Assembly: GCA_900545705.1 (NCBI GenBank)
Contig: URAK01000002.1
Coordinates: 189,562-253,561, forward strand
DNA from: an uncultured Opitutales bacterium
Lineage (GTDB): Bacteria; Verrucomicrobiota; Verrucomicrobiia; Opitutales; Intestinicryptomonadaceae
Direction: 5' to 3'
Length of the DNA: 64,000 bases
This document shows, in pieces, positions 63,567 to 64,000 of the stretch. Below the pieces are notes generated by a model. The model saw only the letters and a list, made by a program, of their open reading frames with translations, made no database searches and was not told the origin of the DNA. A program made the position numbers and the translations under genes. How positions within the stretch are numbered: position 1 is the stretch's first letter; the number at the start of each line of letters is the position of its first letter.

Positions 63567-64000
63567 TCATAGTTTCACCCCGCATTCTACAAGTACTCTC
63601 AAGCGGTAATTTTTAAAGTTTCTGTATCCGTAGGCTCGTCTTTGTATTAGCTTCATCTTGCGGTGGAAGCCTTCTGTAATTCCGTTATTCTTCGTAAATC
63701 TCCACATTCTGATTATTGGCGCAAACCATTCGCTTATCGTTTCCGCCAATTTCCCAAACTCTGTCGGCGCTTCGTATCTCATTGTCTTAATCATTCCCTT
63801 TAACTTCCTTATGTTATTCTTGCATTGCTTTGCCGTCTGACTCTTCTTGTTTAGCAACTCGCATAGCTTCTCTTTAAATTCGTACGCAAGCTCTATCGCA
63901 GGGTTTTCTTTAAAGAAGTTTTTAAGTCGCTCTTCATCTTGCGGCTTTAGCCTCTCTCTCCTTTTCCGCAATGGATAAGTAAGCGATCTCTTCCACTTCA
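63567..64000 (-). CDS. ISL3-family transposase, C-terminal part (5' end outside window)
   Basis: The frame runs open to the window edge (KWKRSLTYPLRKRRERLKPQ continues upstream; the apparent start at 63971 is only a TTG). The helical segment DEERLKNFFKENPAIELAYE and the C-terminal NNGITEGFHRKMKLIQRRAY match the end of DDE_Tnp_ISL3 transposases, including the catalytic Glu in TEGF. The closing YGYRNFKNYRLRVL is also typical. No stop or frameshift is visible in this part, so the element may be active. Confidence 0.88.
   Translation of the reverse strand, partial: KWKRSLTYPLRKRRERLKPQDEERLKNFFKENPAIELAYEFKEKLCELLNKKSQTAKQCKNNIRKLKGMIKTMRYEAPTEFGKLAETISEWFAPIIRMWRFTKNNGITEGFHRKMKLIQRRAYGYRNFKNYRLRVLVECGVKL

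Larger units (their letters stand above)
63487..64000 (-). mobile_element. ISL3-family insertion sequence, right part cut by window edge
   Basis: Comprises the putative end repeats and the 3' part of a transposase gene. The element lies about 150 bases downstream of tRNA-Lys. Its left end and the rest of the transposase lie beyond base 64000. Confidence 0.75.

Overview
The window looks like chromosomal DNA of a Gram-negative, polysaccharide-degrading, probably fermentative bacterium, most likely a Verrucomicrobiota member (Opitutae-like). That placement is inference. It rests on a fused LpxC-FabZ protein, two PEP-CTERM proteins, a GspD/E/F secretion set, exported glycosidases resembling families GH97, GH127 and agarase/GH50, and a sodium-pumping decarboxylase operon. 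Where ribosome binding sites are visible they are of the AAAGGAA type. Many genes have none.

Layout. 1-6.3 kb: a type II secretion-like operon (gspD cut by the left edge, an unfamiliar proline-rich exported protein, gspE, gspF). 6.7-13 kb: an orphan chemoreceptor-like protein, a secreted unknown, a 612-residue protein with a basic front and acidic tail, and a YacP-type NYN nuclease-like protein. 13-20 kb: a GH97 glycosidase, an ApbE flavinyltransferase, a coiled-coil membrane protein and a helical-repeat lipoprotein. 20-26.4 kb: the succinate-to-propionate module on the minus strand, in the order methylmalonyl-CoA epimerase, decarboxylase alpha, gamma, biotin carrier, beta, and succinate/acetate CoA-transferase. 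The beta subunit carries a large insert that looks like a split biotinyl/lipoyl fold. 26.8-33.4 kb: a membrane protein, a Gfo/Idh/MocA oxidoreductase, a sodium/solute symporter and an exported unknown. 33.5-40.7 kb: the translation operon nusA-infB-rbfA-DHH phosphoesterase-truB-ribF.

41-47.7 kb: a tandem-repeat exported protein, a PEP-CTERM protein, three small genes (DUF1805, META lipoprotein, ABM monooxygenase), a small membrane protein and a GH127-like glycosidase. 48.2-51.1 kb: lpxC/fabZ-lpxA and an HU protein. 51.4-54.1 kb: four tightly packed genes matching the Mu gp25-gp26-gp27-gp28 order (packaging module with terminase), with no portal, head or tail gene beside them. 54.6-63 kb: an outer-membrane barrel, an iron alcohol dehydrogenase, an intergenic repeat cluster, a PEP-CTERM/agarase-like gene pair, a zinc metallopeptidase and thyA-folA. 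63.2-64 kb: tRNA-Lys(CUU) followed by the 3' part of an ISL3-type transposase that runs off the right edge.

How the parts fit. The pump operon would turn decarboxylation of methylmalonyl-CoA into a sodium gradient, which the sodium symporter could use for uptake. The exported glycosidases would supply sugars. The strongest candidates for something undescribed are the insert in the decarboxylase beta subunit and the isolated, apparently intact Mu-like packaging module.
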